Source: Streptacidiphilus jeojiense (lineage in GTDB: Bacteria; Actinomycetota; Actinomycetes; Streptomycetales; Streptomycetaceae). From it: a DNA stretch of 55,982 bases. Below are positions 16,504 through 24,373 of the stretch, piece by piece. The DNA lies in the NCBI RefSeq assembly GCF_000719095.1, contig NZ_JOEH01000047.1:1-55982 (forward strand). Direction: 5' to 3'. The notes beneath the pieces are model-generated. The model saw only the letters and a program-made list of their open reading frames with translations, searched no databases and was not told the DNA's origin. The stretch's first letter is position 1. Each line of letters opens with the position of its first letter. The translations under genes were made by a program, and so were the position numbers.

Positions 16504-17412
16504 TCAGCGCTTCCAGAAACCGTCGAACTCGGCGGGGTCGTACTTCTTGACGGTCGCGGTGGGGTCCACAGACTCCGGCACCTGGGCGCCGGCTTCGCGT
16601 GCGCGTTGCAGCCGGTGGGTGATGGCCCCGATGGTGACGCTGTAGTGCTCGGCGAGTTCGCTGGCGCTGCGCGGCTCGCTGAGCCAGGCGCGTTCCGCAG
16701 CGGTGAGCCTGGCGGGCTTCTCGCTGCGGACGTTGTAGCCCAGCTTCTTGAGCTCTGCGAGCAGTGCCGCGCGGGGCCAGATCCGGTTGCGCCCGACCTT
16801 GCCGGTGGACATGGCGGCGAGCTCGGGTCGGCGCAGAAGGGACTTGGCGGCCTCGCGCCCGAGCCCGGTCTCCTCCTGGATGCCGTTGATGTCGATATCG
16901 CCTTCGGTGATCTTGGTCTTGGAGGCGGCCGGGGTGGCGCTCTTGCCGGTGGCGGCGGCCACGGGGCGGATGCCGCCGAGGGTCGTGCGACGGGAGAGCC
17001 AGGCTGCCACGTCGCCCACCCGGCGGCGGCCCAGGGAGTCGCCTGCGGGGAAGGGGTCGTTGCTGGCGGGGCCGTAGAGAGCGGGGTAGGCGCTGACGGT
17101 CCCTTGGGGCAGTCCCGTGCGCTCGGCGATGGTGGGCAGCGTGACCAGTTCGGCGGGGTCGTCGCCGAGCCCGCTGGTGTCGATGCGGCCGGCTTCGTTG
17201 TCGGCCAGCACCTGGGCGACGGCGGTGTTGGGGTACAGAAGCGCCTTGCCGCGCTTTCCGACGGAGTCGGGCCAACCGGGGAGCTTCATCATCCAGTTCC
17301 GCACGGTGGCGACGGACACGCCGCGGGCTCCAGCGATCTCCTGTGCGGTGATCTCGTCGGGGAGCCCGTCCAGGCGCGCAGTGGTGGGCGCTGGCGGGGT
17401 CTCGGCGGACAT
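16504..17412 (-). CDS. multi-HTH DNA-binding protein
   Basis: 302 aa. At least three HTH-like segments can be seen: ITAQEIAGARGVSVATVRNW near residue 25, LPTIAERTGLPQGTVSAY near 95, and SASELAEHYSVTIGAITHRL near 260, with a possible fourth near 180. Repeated HTH units suggest binding to a multi-site DNA target such as a replication or transfer origin; no family name is given. It is separate from the PP-loop genes upstream, which are followed by a strong hairpin at 17586-17657. Confidence 0.75.
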   Translation of the reverse strand: MSAETPPAPTTARLDGLPDEITAQEIAGARGVSVATVRNWMMKLPGWPDSVGKRGKALLYPNTAVAQVLADNEAGRIDTSGLGDDPAELVTLPTIAERTGLPQGTVSAYPALYGPASNDPFPAGDSLGRRRVGDVAAWLSRRTTLGGIRPVAAATGKSATPAASKTKITEGDIDINGIQEETGLGREAAKSLLRRPELAAMSTGKVGRNRIWPRAALLAELKKLGYNVRSEKPARLTAAERAWLSEPRSASELAEHYSVTIGAITHRLQRAREAGAQVPESVDPTATVKKYDPAEFDGFWKR

Positions 17413-17538
17413 GGTGATCGGTCTCCTCGGGGCTGGTGGCGAAGCGCAACCTGCGGCGGATGACCCGCATCCCGGAGATCGTCGTCTTCGGGCTGATGCA
17501 GCTGGTCAGGTTCCCGCCGCGGGGCACCTGCGTCATGG

Positions 17539-17549
17539 GCTAATTTAGC
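17539..17549. promoter_or_regulatory. AT-rich palindrome upstream of the multi-HTH gene
   Basis: GCTAA-T-TTAGC is an AT-rich island in GC-rich DNA, 127 nt upstream of the start at 17412. It could be an operator or lie near the promoter. The gap 17413-17538 also holds a short open minus-strand frame (from ATG 17536) that I could not support as a gene. Confidence 0.3.
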
Positions 17550-17585
17550 TGCTGCGAGATCGCACCTGCTGGTGTCCTCGTGGGA

Positions 17586-17657
17586 GGCGACCGGCGGCTT
17601 GCCCAGCCGGTCCTTGAGGCCGGCACGACCCCCTCGGGGGACGTGCCGCCGGTCGCC
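17586..17657 (-). terminator. competing-hairpin terminator/attenuator after the PP-loop genes
   Basis: A 13-bp stem GGCGACCGGCGGC (17586-17598) / GCCGCCGGTCGCC (17645-17657) encloses a second hairpin: CGGCACG, A, CCCCC, TC, GGGGG, A, CGTGCCG (17621-17648). The right arms overlap by four bases, so the two folds compete in part. It lies 19 nt after the end of the gene at 17676. Confidence 0.6.
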
Positions 17658-17675
17658 GTCATCGTCGTGAAGCCG

Positions 17676-18866
17676 CTATGCGGCGATGGTCAGCGCGGAG
17701 CCGCTGGGGGGCGCCTGCTGCTGCTCCGAGAGCAGCCTGTCCCACCAGACCTCGAACCCCGCGCGCTGCTTCGGCACCGCCCCGGCCGGGGCCACCGCGA
17801 GGCTGTGCTCGACGGCGGGGAAAGCTGCTCTGCGGGCGACGACTTCGGCCCGCCGGATGCCGTACTGGTCAGTTGTCACCGGCACGCCCGCCTTGCGGGC
17901 CAGCCAGGTCATCGCCTCGTCCGCTTCCCGGCGGCTCCCGGTGTGGTGGATGCCGACCGAGCGCCAGGCCGCACCTTTGCGGGTCGGGTCGTCGCGGCGC
18001 GGGTGGATGATCCGGCGCACGTCGTAGAGCGTCCACTGCTGGCCGGGGTGGTCGAGGCGTTCCTCGAACCGGCGCTGGACGTCGGCGAGGCCGTGGTCCT
18101 GCACCACCTGGCGTGCGGAGAGCTTGCCGAAGAGGCGCGAGCGCGGGTTGAGGGCGAGGGCGGTGTGCTCCAGCGCCAGGGCGAGGGCACCGACGTCCGG
18201 TTCGGCCCGCCAGCGCTGCACCAGCTCGGGCAAGCCGCGCCGGCTCGCTGAGAAGGGGCAGTAGCCGCAGGCCGAGCGAGACCAGCTCTGGCCGAACAGC
18301 GCGTGGAGGTAGGCGTCGCAGTCCTCGCGGTCCCATGACCAGTCGGTGATCAGCGGGTACTCGGGCCGCCGGTTCGCGGTGGCGTAGTCCTGGTCCCGGA
18401 GCGCGCGCCGGGTCTCCTCGGCGGCGAAGCCAAGGACGTGCCGGAACGGCTGGCCGCGGAACTCTGTGGCGTACCAGCGGTCGAGCACGTCGCCCTTCGC
18501 CCGCCAGCTGCACAGGCGCCGCTTCGCGGCGACCTGGGGGACGGTGCCGCTCGCCATCAGCTCGTCGGACAGTCGCCACGGCCCGCGCATGATCATTCGC
18601 TGCGGTGCACGGGAGTCGTCCAGGACGACATACCCGCCTGCCTGGGACGCGCGGGCCAGCTGAACGTAGCGGACCTGGTGCTCGCGCATCAGCGGCAGGA
18701 GGTGCCGCTCCATGAGCTTTCGGGTGACGTCCGGCTCGTCCCCGGTCATGGCGGTGACCACGGTCAGCTGCTCCAGCGGGAAGGTGCGGCTGGCCGGCTC
18801 GACCAGCCAGCGCGCCAGGATGGCGGCGCTGTCGATGCCCATGCCGAAGCTGAGGGCGACCGGCAT
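17676..18866 (-). CDS. PP-loop (PAPS-reductase-like) protein 2
   Basis: 396 aa. The N-terminal motif SFGMGIDS (residues 6-13) is a variant of the SGGxDS pyrophosphate loop of N-type ATP pyrophosphatases. Further family positions are RRLCSWRAK, LGFAAEETRRA, YPLITDWSWDREDCDAYL and the cysteine pair CGYCPFS. The same positions occur in the upstream paralogue and in DndC/PAPS-reductase-like proteins. The expected chemistry is adenylation or sulfur-type transfer on an unknown substrate. It starts 5 nt after the upstream gene ends, so the two are co-translated. No dndA, dndD or dndE was seen, so DNA phosphorothioation is not supported. Confidence 0.85.
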   Translation of the reverse strand: MPVALSFGMGIDSAAILARWLVEPASRTFPLEQLTVVTAMTGDEPDVTRKLMERHLLPLMREHQVRYVQLARASQAGGYVVLDDSRAPQRMIMRGPWRLSDELMASGTVPQVAAKRRLCSWRAKGDVLDRWYATEFRGQPFRHVLGFAAEETRRALRDQDYATANRRPEYPLITDWSWDREDCDAYLHALFGQSWSRSACGYCPFSASRRGLPELVQRWRAEPDVGALALALEHTALALNPRSRLFGKLSARQVVQDHGLADVQRRFEERLDHPGQQWTLYDVRRIIHPRRDDPTRKGAAWRSVGIHHTGSRREADEAMTWLARKAGVPVTTDQYGIRRAEVVARRAAFPAVEHSLAVAPAGAVPKQRAGFEVWWDRLLSEQQQAPPSGSALTIAA

Positions 18867-18871
18867 CCTGC

Positions 18872-19732
18872 TCACGCCGCGCACCCGACCTTGAACCGGA
18901 AGGTCCCGCCGGAGCCGCAGGCGGCGAGCGGGTGCTCCCGGGTCAGCGCCTCCGGCGGCAGCTCCTGCGCCTCCTCGACGATCTGGGCCATGGACCAGTC
19001 GTTGCGGAAGCGGTGGCCGATCTCGTCCTCGACCTGGGCGTACTCGGCGGCCAGTTCGGGGTTCAGCCGGGCGGAGACCAGCAGGTCTCGGCGTGAGGCG
19101 AGAGGGCACAGCCGGCAGGAGAGGCGGCTGACGTGGGCGTAGGCGGAGTGCGAGGGTGCGCCGCTGCGCCGGATGGCCTGCCAGACCTGGTCGGTGCTAT
19201 AGCGCAGCACCGGGTGCCAGACGGTCACCTCCTTCCGGCTGGTGCTCACCGTGCGGTCCACCGCCAGCGCCGGCCGCTGTGCGCGGGCGCGGCTCTCCTC
19301 CGCGCGGATGCCGAGCGCGGTCAGCAACCGGGCCGGTCGGCCAGGCGTGGGGGTGCTGCGGGCGAGCTCGGTGTAGAACTTCCGGGCCACGTCCCGCTTC
19401 ATCGCGCTGGTGCAGTACCTGGCCCGGGGGCTCATCCACATGCCGCGGTGGCGCACCATGTCCAGCAGCGTCCCCTGCTCGCGGCGGCGGACCTCGAAGG
19501 CGACGCCGTAGTGCTCGGCCTGAGCACGGGCAAGGTCCGCGGCGCCCTCCCACTCTGCAGAACCGAGATCGCAGTGAAGGGCGACGGCGCGGTCCAACAC
19601 CCCTGCGTCGTCGGCGAGGGCGACGCCTCTGTCCAGTGCGGCGAGTCCGTCCTTGCCTCCGGAGAGGCTGAACACCAGGTGGTCATAACCGCGCAGCCTT
19701 CTCCTGCGGGCGATGGTCGATGAAGTGATCAT
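18872..19732 (-). CDS. PP-loop (PAPS-reductase-like) protein 1
   Basis: 286 aa. A canonical P-loop SGGKDG occupies residues 24-29 (HLVFSLSGGKDGLAALDRG). Downstream are RYCTSAMKRD, LGIRAEESRAR, WHPVLRYSTDQVW and CRLCPLAS, matching the Cys/Arg-Glu-Ser/Trp-Pro/CxxC order of PAPS-reductase and DndC-like enzymes. ATG 19732 overlaps the end of the membrane-protein gene (ATGA), tying it to the 19.7-21.4 kb operon. Phage and plasmid homologues of this type generally lack an assigned substrate. Confidence 0.88.
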   Translation of the reverse strand: MITSSTIARRRRLRGYDHLVFSLSGGKDGLAALDRGVALADDAGVLDRAVALHCDLGSAEWEGAADLARAQAEHYGVAFEVRRREQGTLLDMVRHRGMWMSPRARYCTSAMKRDVARKFYTELARSTPTPGRPARLLTALGIRAEESRARAQRPALAVDRTVSTSRKEVTVWHPVLRYSTDQVWQAIRRSGAPSHSAYAHVSRLSCRLCPLASRRDLLVSARLNPELAAEYAQVEDEIGHRFRNDWSMAQIVEEAQELPPEALTREHPLAACGSGGTFRFKVGCAA

Positions 19733-20778
19733 GCTCGTGCCTTCTGTCGTGTGCTGCCGGGCGAGGATGGCTGTTTGGTGCTTCGCGCCGGTTTGGGTGT
19801 GCTGGGGATGGTGGTGACCGATGCGAGCGCTCCGACGTCCTGGTGCTCGTCGCCGGGGGGCTGGGTGCCCGTGGGTGGCTCGGTCCGGATCGCCTCTGCG
19901 AACGGCTGGGTGCGAGCGTCCTCGACGGCCCGCCGTGCCTCGCCGACTCGCTTCTCGCACCACGAACGGGCGTAGCCGGTGGTGCGGGTCAGCTCCGCGT
20001 AGTCCGGCGTCCAGTCCTCATCGGCGGTGATCTCGGCTTGCAGCATCTGCACGACCTCGGCGCGGGTGGGGCGCCCCGCGGTGCCTGCCCTGCGGTCGTC
20101 ACCCCGTTCACTGCGGCCGTCGTCCGCCTCCCGTACGCCTTCGCGCGCCCCACGCGGCTGTCGCGGCGCAGCAGAGGAACCGGGGGCACCGCGCCGCTGT
20201 ACGGGCTCGGTCCGTACGGGGCCGGTGCGTACGGGCTCGGTGCGTACGGGCTCGGTGCGTACGGGCTCGGTCCGTACGGGCTCGGTCCGTACGGGCTCGG
20301 TCCGTACGGGCTCGGTCCGTACGGGCTCGGTCCGTACGGGCTCGGTCCGTACGGGGCCGGTCCGTACGGGCTCCGTACGGGTCTCGATCAGGGCGGCAAC
20401 AGCGAGGAACGCCACCTGCGGCCAGGCGGCCATCACGCATCCCCAGACGGTGGGCTGGGCCGTGGCCAAGTTGCTGGCCAGGCTCATGGCGACGCCAAGG
20501 ACGAGGACGCCGCGCGGCCAGCCGGTCGGCTGGCCGCGCCGGCGGCGACGGCGGATCTCGGTGATGGCGGCGGTGGCCATCAGCTCGACGCTGGCGGCGA
20601 TGGCGTCGGCGACCCACCCGCCTTGGCCGGACTGCACCGCGACGGTCTGCACGTGGGTGAAGGAGACCGAGAACGCGCAGAGACCGAGGACGCTGGCCAC
20701 GATGGTCGCCGTGGCCTCCTCGTTCCGAGGTGCACCGCCAGTGTGCGGGGCCTCGCTGACGGCGCTGGTGTTCGTCAC
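19729..20778 (-). CDS. spread-type (DUF2637-like) membrane protein with RTEPV repeats
   Basis: 349 aa, GTG 20778 overlapping the upstream stop (GTGA). The N-terminal 110 residues contain three or four hydrophobic segments (ATIVASVLGLCAFSVSFTHV, VADAIAASVELMATAAI, GVLVLGVAMSLASNLATA, MAAWPQVAFLAVAALI) in the order seen in DUF2637/SpdB-type plasmid spread proteins. A low-complexity linker of repeated Arg-Thr-Glu/Gly-Pro-Val pentapeptides follows, encoded by the 15-bp DNA repeat. The C-terminal region has an HTH-like part (TRAEVVQMLQAEI, YAELTRTTGYARSWCEKRV). A role in intramycelial plasmid transfer is inferred from family resemblance. Confidence 0.75.
   Translation of the reverse strand: MTNTSAVSEAPHTGGAPRNEEATATIVASVLGLCAFSVSFTHVQTVAVQSGQGGWVADAIAASVELMATAAITEIRRRRRRGQPTGWPRGVLVLGVAMSLASNLATAQPTVWGCVMAAWPQVAFLAVAALIETRTEPVRTGPVRTEPVRTEPVRTEPVRTEPVRTEPVRTEPVRTEPVRTEPVRTGPVRTEPVQRRGAPGSSAAPRQPRGAREGVREADDGRSERGDDRRAGTAGRPTRAEVVQMLQAEITADEDWTPDYAELTRTTGYARSWCEKRVGEARRAVEDARTQPFAEAIRTEPPTGTQPPGDEHQDVGALASVTTIPSTPKPARSTKQPSSPGSTRQKARA
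20200..20381. repeat. 15-bp tandem repeat, about 12 copies
   Basis: TACGGG recurs at 20200, 20215, 20230 and so on to 20365, with exact 15-bp period (unit close to TACGGGCTCGGTCCG), plus one off-phase copy at 20376. It lies inside the membrane-protein gene and keeps frame, encoding RTEPV units. Near-perfect identity suggests recent expansion. Confidence 0.9.
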
Positions 20779-21428
20779 CGGCGCGGACCGAGCGTGCGGG
20801 CCAGCTCGGTGAAGCAGGCGGCTTGGACGATCAGGTCGGCGTGCTTGAGCAGAGTGCGGCTGGCCTCTCCGCTGCTGCTGGGCTGGACGGCGGCGAGGCG
20901 GCGTAGCTGGTCTGCGGCGTCGGCCAGCACCGCGCTGAGGGTGGTCAGGGTCCGCACGGTCAGCCAAGGGGTACGGTCGCCGGAGCCGCTGCGGTGGTCC
21001 CCGTCGGTGCGGCGCTGCGCGATCACCTGGAGACCGCGCTGCGGATCGTGCCAGTGGAGGGGGTCGGCCGGCTGCGTGGCGAAGTCGCAGTGAGCAACGA
21101 GCCGGTAGTAGTAGCGGGTGCTGCTGGGGAGGTCTCGGCGGCTGGTCCCGGTCTCGTCCATGCGAAGCGCGAGGATCTGGGCGAAGGTCTCGAACTCGGC
21201 GGGCTCCGGGTCTGACTCCTGCTGGCGGCAGGTCATCAGGTATTCGGCGACGGTGGGGATGACGACGTGCGGGTGGCCGTGGCGGGCGTAGAAGCGGGCC
21301 AGGGGCTCGCCGTTGTAGTCGTGCCAGTCGATGACCGCAATCGCGGACAGGTGCTGGTAGGGGATGCGGACCGGCAGCGGGTTCTGGTGGTCGGGGGTGC
21401 GGGAGTGTTCCCAGCTGTGGCTGGACAT
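20775..21428 (-). CDS. hypothetical protein
   Basis: 217 aa, ATG 21428. An N-terminal segment LSAIAVIDWHDYNGEPLARF and a C-terminal helical half (TLTTLSAVLADAADQLRRLA and onward) are visible; no family recognised. The conserved leader box lies 49 nt upstream of the start. It is first of a tight operon with the spread-type membrane protein and both PP-loop genes, linked by 4-nt overlaps or short gaps. Confidence 0.75.
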   Translation of the reverse strand: MSSHSWEHSRTPDHQNPLPVRIPYQHLSAIAVIDWHDYNGEPLARFYARHGHPHVVIPTVAEYLMTCRQQESDPEPAEFETFAQILALRMDETGTSRRDLPSSTRYYYRLVAHCDFATQPADPLHWHDPQRGLQVIAQRRTDGDHRSGSGDRTPWLTVRTLTTLSAVLADAADQLRRLAAVQPSSSGEASRTLLKHADLIVQAACFTELARTLGPRR

Positions 21429-21476
21429 GGTGCGGTTGCTCCTCGGCGGTGCCGTCGTGGGGTGCGCGCCTCGGCC

Positions 21477-21487
21477 GGTTGCCCTCC
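21477..21487 (-). promoter_or_regulatory. conserved leader box, copy A
   Basis: GGAGGGCAACC on the minus strand, 49 nt before the start at 21428, with a degenerate second box (CCACGACG) between. One of five exact copies of this box at 40-49 nt before minus-strand starts. Confidence 0.6.
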
Positions 21488-21549
21488 GGCGTCGGTGCGG
21501 TGTTGCTGTGCTCGCCGCTGCTCGGATGGCGGCGCGGCGGTGGCGGGTC

Positions 21550-21582
21550 GCGGGTGGGGCCGCTCGATGCGGCCTCACCCGC
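21550..21582 (-). terminator. GC-rich hairpin with TCGAT loop, downstream of the 21594 gene
   Basis: 14-bp stem (left arm 21550-21563, right arm 21569-21582, one G-T pair) closing a TCGAT loop, 11 nt after the stop at 21594. There is no T-tract. Confidence 0.55.
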
Positions 21583-21593
21583 GCCGCGGCCGG

Positions 21594-22112
21594 TCAGGCG
21601 GGCTGCGTCTGCGGGAGCCTTTGCCAGCGGTATCCCGTCCACATCTCCCATGAACGGTGGGACAGGCGGGCGAGCTGGGCTGCCGCCTCGTCGTGGCCGT
21701 GCGGGTGGAGTGCCCGGGGCACGGTGGTCAGGGTCGTGCTGAATCCGTCGGTGACCTCGCGGGCGAGCAGCCTGCCCCGCTCGGCCGCCGCCGCGATGGC
21801 GAGAGAGACCTCGTACTCCTCGATCAGCGCTTCGTGCACCTGCTGGTCGGTGGCCGGCTCGCCCTTGAAGAGGCAGCTGGCCACGAAGGTGCGGAAGTCG
21901 TTGAAGTCGTAGCTCTCAAGGTCGGCCGGGAGGAACTGCGACTCACCGGTGCCGCAGCTCTCGATGATGCCGAGCTGTTGGCCGCTGCAGTGGACGTGGG
22001 CGCGGTAGGCGACGCCGGTGGAGAGCTCAAGGTCCTCGTAGTAGACGACGGTCAGGGGCTGATCGGCTGGCATCGCCAGGGGACTGTGCAGAAGGTTGAT
22101 CATGGTGGTCAC
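21594..22112 (-). CDS. hypothetical protein
   Basis: 172 aa, GTG 22112 (an ATG nine bases later is possible). It begins MTTMINLLHSPLAMPADQPL; the middle (ADLESYDFNDFRTFVASCLF) and the C-terminal half are helical. No catalytic motif or family recognised. It is framed by a leader box 48 nt upstream and a TCGAT-loop hairpin downstream, like its neighbours. Confidence 0.7.
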   Translation of the reverse strand: MTTMINLLHSPLAMPADQPLTVVYYEDLELSTGVAYRAHVHCSGQQLGIIESCGTGESQFLPADLESYDFNDFRTFVASCLFKGEPATDQQVHEALIEEYEVSLAIAAAAERGRLLAREVTDGFSTTLTTVPRALHPHGHDEAAAQLARLSHRSWEMWTGYRWQRLPQTQPA

Positions 22113-22159
22113 GTGACGCTCCGCAGGGTGGTCTTCGTGGGTGTCGCGCGGGTGCGCCC

Positions 22160-22170
22160 GGTTGCCCTCC
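22160..22170 (-). promoter_or_regulatory. conserved leader box, copy B
   Basis: GGAGGGCAACC on the minus strand, 48 nt before GTG 22112, followed by the second box CCACGAAG at 22133-22140. Confidence 0.65.
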
Positions 22171-22189
22171 GGACGGCCCGCGGGGTTGG

Positions 22190-22222
22190 CCGGTCGGGCG
22201 GGGTCGATCCCCGCCCGACCGG
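22190..22222 (-). terminator. perfect hairpin with TCGAT loop after the DUF932 gene
   Basis: CCGGTCGGGCGGGG (22190-22203) pairs perfectly with CCCCGCCCGACCGG (22209-22222) around a TCGAT loop, 70 nt after the stop at 22293. A further GC-rich stem lies between the stop and this hairpin. Confidence 0.65.
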
Positions 22223-22292
22223 CGCGCGGCCCGGCAATGACCCTCGGGCCGGCCGCTCGGCGGCGACACCGCGAGGTGCCGCCGCCGGAAGG

Positions 22293-23432
22293 TCAGGCAG
22301 CTGCCGCCAGCTCCATGGCGCGCAGTCCCTGGGCCTCAAGGTCGTGGGCCTCGTCGGCGTCGGGCAGGGTCTGCGCGACGGAGGTGACCGCGTGCAGCAC
22401 TCCCCCGGCCGTGACGTCGCCACCGGCGATGAAGTGGTTGAACAGGGCGGCGCGGGTGTCCTCGTTGAAGCGCAGCGCCTTGCTGACGGTGGTGATCGTC
22501 TCTTCGGGGTTGGTGATCGGCGTTCCCGCCGTGGACTCGATGCGGTGCAGTTGCTCCTGAACGTAGGACTCGCGCAGGAACGTCCGCACCGCGTCCGCGG
22601 TCTTCGACGTGACCACCTGCAACACGCGCTCAACCGTCTCGTTGCTCCACTTCACGACACCGTCGTCATGGCGTCCGCCCAGGTGGACGTTGCGCTCCGC
22701 ATCCCGGGTAATGGTCATCCCGTTGTTGCAGACCTTGAACACCAAGCGGGGGGTAATGGTGAACGCGCCGCACCCTGTCTCGGAGTTGCTGATCTCGAAG
22801 CCTGCGAAGACGACGGGGTTGTCCGCTCCCCTGTCGCCGGTGAACGGCGAGCGGTAGTTGCGCAGCAGCTTGGGCGCGTAGGCGCGGACCTGGTCGGCGA
22901 TGATGCGGACGTACATCCGCTTGTCGGAGAGGTCGCAGCTGTCGATCCGGACGTCAACTCCGGCGCTGCGCACACCGTCCAGCGCGGCGGTCAGGATGTC
23001 CAGGTTGTCGATGATCCGGTAGCCGGTGGAGAGCATCGCTCGGGCGACGCCCTCGCCCTGGTCGCCCGGGAGCAGGGTGCGCACCATGAAGGAGCGGTCG
23101 GTACGGTCAAGCCATCCGTTGACGTTGGCGTCCCACAGCTCCGGGGCCTCGGTGCGGACCTTGCGCAGGTAGCCCACGGGGATGCCCAGCTTCTCGGCGA
23201 TGCCGGCTTCGCAGACGCCGGTGGGCCGGAAGGCTCCGGCGCGGGTGGTGACGCCGGTGGGGCTCAGCTCGTGGGCGGTGCCCTGGATGATCAGCCGCCC
23301 GTCTTCGGCGCGGATGGTGGAGGCGGGGGCCACCACGTCCAGCTTGCGGTGGTGCTCGTCCTGGAGGAGTGCGGCGAGCTCCCCGAGGGAGGCGTTGCGG
23401 GAGGGGGTGCGCGCAGCGAGAGTTACAGTCAC
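22293..23432 (-). CDS. DUF932-family plasmid/phage protein
   Basis: 379 aa. The architecture fits DUF932 proteins of plasmids and phages: an N-terminal segment on target recognition (AEKLGIPVGYLRKV), a central FMVRTLLPGDQGEGVARAML and GYRIIDNLDILTAALDGV, then RSPFTGDRGADNPVVFAGFE and KVCNNGMT. The function of the family is not established. GTG 23432 is chosen, with GAAGGA 6 nt upstream; the promoter at 23502-23530 and a leader box 43 nt upstream support it. Transcription can continue to the genes at 22112 and 21428. Confidence 0.82.
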   Translation of the reverse strand: MTVTLAARTPSRNASLGELAALLQDEHHRKLDVVAPASTIRAEDGRLIIQGTAHELSPTGVTTRAGAFRPTGVCEAGIAEKLGIPVGYLRKVRTEAPELWDANVNGWLDRTDRSFMVRTLLPGDQGEGVARAMLSTGYRIIDNLDILTAALDGVRSAGVDVRIDSCDLSDKRMYVRIIADQVRAYAPKLLRNYRSPFTGDRGADNPVVFAGFEISNSETGCGAFTITPRLVFKVCNNGMTITRDAERNVHLGGRHDDGVVKWSNETVERVLQVVTSKTADAVRTFLRESYVQEQLHRIESTAGTPITNPEETITTVSKALRFNEDTRAALFNHFIAGGDVTAGGVLHAVTSVAQTLPDADEAHDLEAQGLRAMELAAAA

Positions 23433-23474
23433 TTCGGTCCTTCGCACTGGAGGTTCTTCGTGGGTGCCGGTCGG

Positions 23475-23485
23475 GGTTGCCCTCC
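23475..23485 (-). promoter_or_regulatory. conserved leader box, copy C
   Basis: GGAGGGCAACC on the minus strand, 43 nt before GTG 23432, with the second box CCACGAAG at 23456-23463. It lies about 17 nt downstream of the -10 of promoter P1. Confidence 0.65.
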
Positions 23486-23501
23486 CCTTCCAACAAGTAC
23501 A

Positions 23502-23530
23502 ACTATATAGCCTTAGGGGTTCTAAGTCAA
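23502..23530 (-). promoter_or_regulatory. consensus promoter P1
   Basis: -35 TTGACT (23525-23530), 17-nt spacer containing ACCCCTA, -10 TATAGT (23502-23507). It overlaps the stop of the gene ending at 23522. Near-identical to P2 and P3. Confidence 0.8.
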
Positions 23531-24373
23531 GCTCTTTCGGTGCGGATCGACGCTCTCTTGAGCGCCCTCGGCCACCGCCTCGAACGATGTCCGGCGCACA
23601 TGAACGGCCCCATCCCTGCCGCGCTCCAGGGGCTCCGCACGGTATCCAGCGCAGAAGTCCTCGTCGCAGTAGCAGTGCTCCACGCGCACCAGCTGGCCGC
23701 GCAGTTCGGCCAGGGAGCCGCAGTAGCGGGCCACCTCGCCCGGCCCCGGTCGGACAGGCGGCTCGAATGCGGGGGTGGCGGCCGGCGGGGGGTCAGCTGG
23801 CACGGGATACCCGTGGTGTCTGCGGGCGTCGGTGATGTAGGCCGCGCCGTGGCGCAGTCGCTGCGCCTGCCCGACGTAGAGGTGGTCATCCATCTCGGGG
23901 TGGTACCACTCCACATGGATGGCGGTGACGGCGGTTTGGACCATCGTCCCCAGGAGGCCGGCCGTCGGGTGGTGGACGCGGAAGCCACGAGCAGTCAGGC
24001 GCCACAGAGGGTGCCGGTCAGCGGGAAGGGACGCGTCTATCAACCACCCCCACTCGCGGGTCAGCTCGGCACTGGTCAGCTCGTCCAGGCATAGCGTCAC
24101 GGGGCCGACGTCGTACAGCGACAGCTGCCCATCGGCGTCTCTGCTGGCGGCGTACAGGGAACGGAGTGTGAGGGGTTTCAGAGCGGGGTCTCCATCGGGC
24201 GAGCGGCTTACCTGGCTGAGGCGGGGCGGGTCGCGCGGCAGCCGCGGGGGCGGCGGCTCGATGCCGTCGCCCCCGCGCCCGCCGCCGCGCGCCCCCGGCG
24301 GTGGAAACCGGGGGCGGCGGGGGGGATTACCGGCGGGTGACGGTGATTCCGCCTTCGGGGTACTCGGCGTCAT
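23522..24373 (-). CDS. hypothetical protein with uncertain start
   Basis: The coding part is convincing from about 24181 to the TGA at 23522 (TLRSLYAASRDADGQLSLYD, then WGWLIDASLPADRHPLWRL, and a Cys-rich VEHCYCDEDFCAGYRAEPLE). The only upstream ATG, at 24373, overlaps the previous gene and would read through a GC-rich hairpin region into a Pro/Arg-rich N-terminus. A GTG near 24100 or a non-standard CTG near 24181 are alternatives. The Cys cluster could bind zinc. No family recognised. Confidence 0.55.
   Translation of the reverse strand: MTPSTPKAESPSPAGNPPRRPRFPPPGARGGGRGGDGIEPPPPRLPRDPPRLSQVSRSPDGDPALKPLTLRSLYAASRDADGQLSLYDVGPVTLCLDELTSAELTREWGWLIDASLPADRHPLWRLTARGFRVHHPTAGLLGTMVQTAVTAIHVEWYHPEMDDHLYVGQAQRLRHGAAYITDARRHHGYPVPADPPPAATPAFEPPVRPGPGEVARYCGSLAELRGQLVRVEHCYCDEDFCAGYRAEPLERGRDGAVHVRRTSFEAVAEGAQESVDPHRKSLT
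24243..24277 (-). terminator. GC-rich hairpin with TCGAT loop
   Basis: 15-bp stem (24243-24257 and 24263-24277, one G-T pair) with TCGAT loop, downstream of the stop at 24327. Confidence 0.55.

Noticed and set aside
17676..19732. A DNA phosphorothioation (Dnd) system
   Set aside because: DndC-like motifs are present, but no dndA, dndB, dndD or dndE gene was found nearby.
20200..20381. Possible CRISPR array
   Set aside because: The 15-bp units are contiguous, lack spacers and keep a coding frame.
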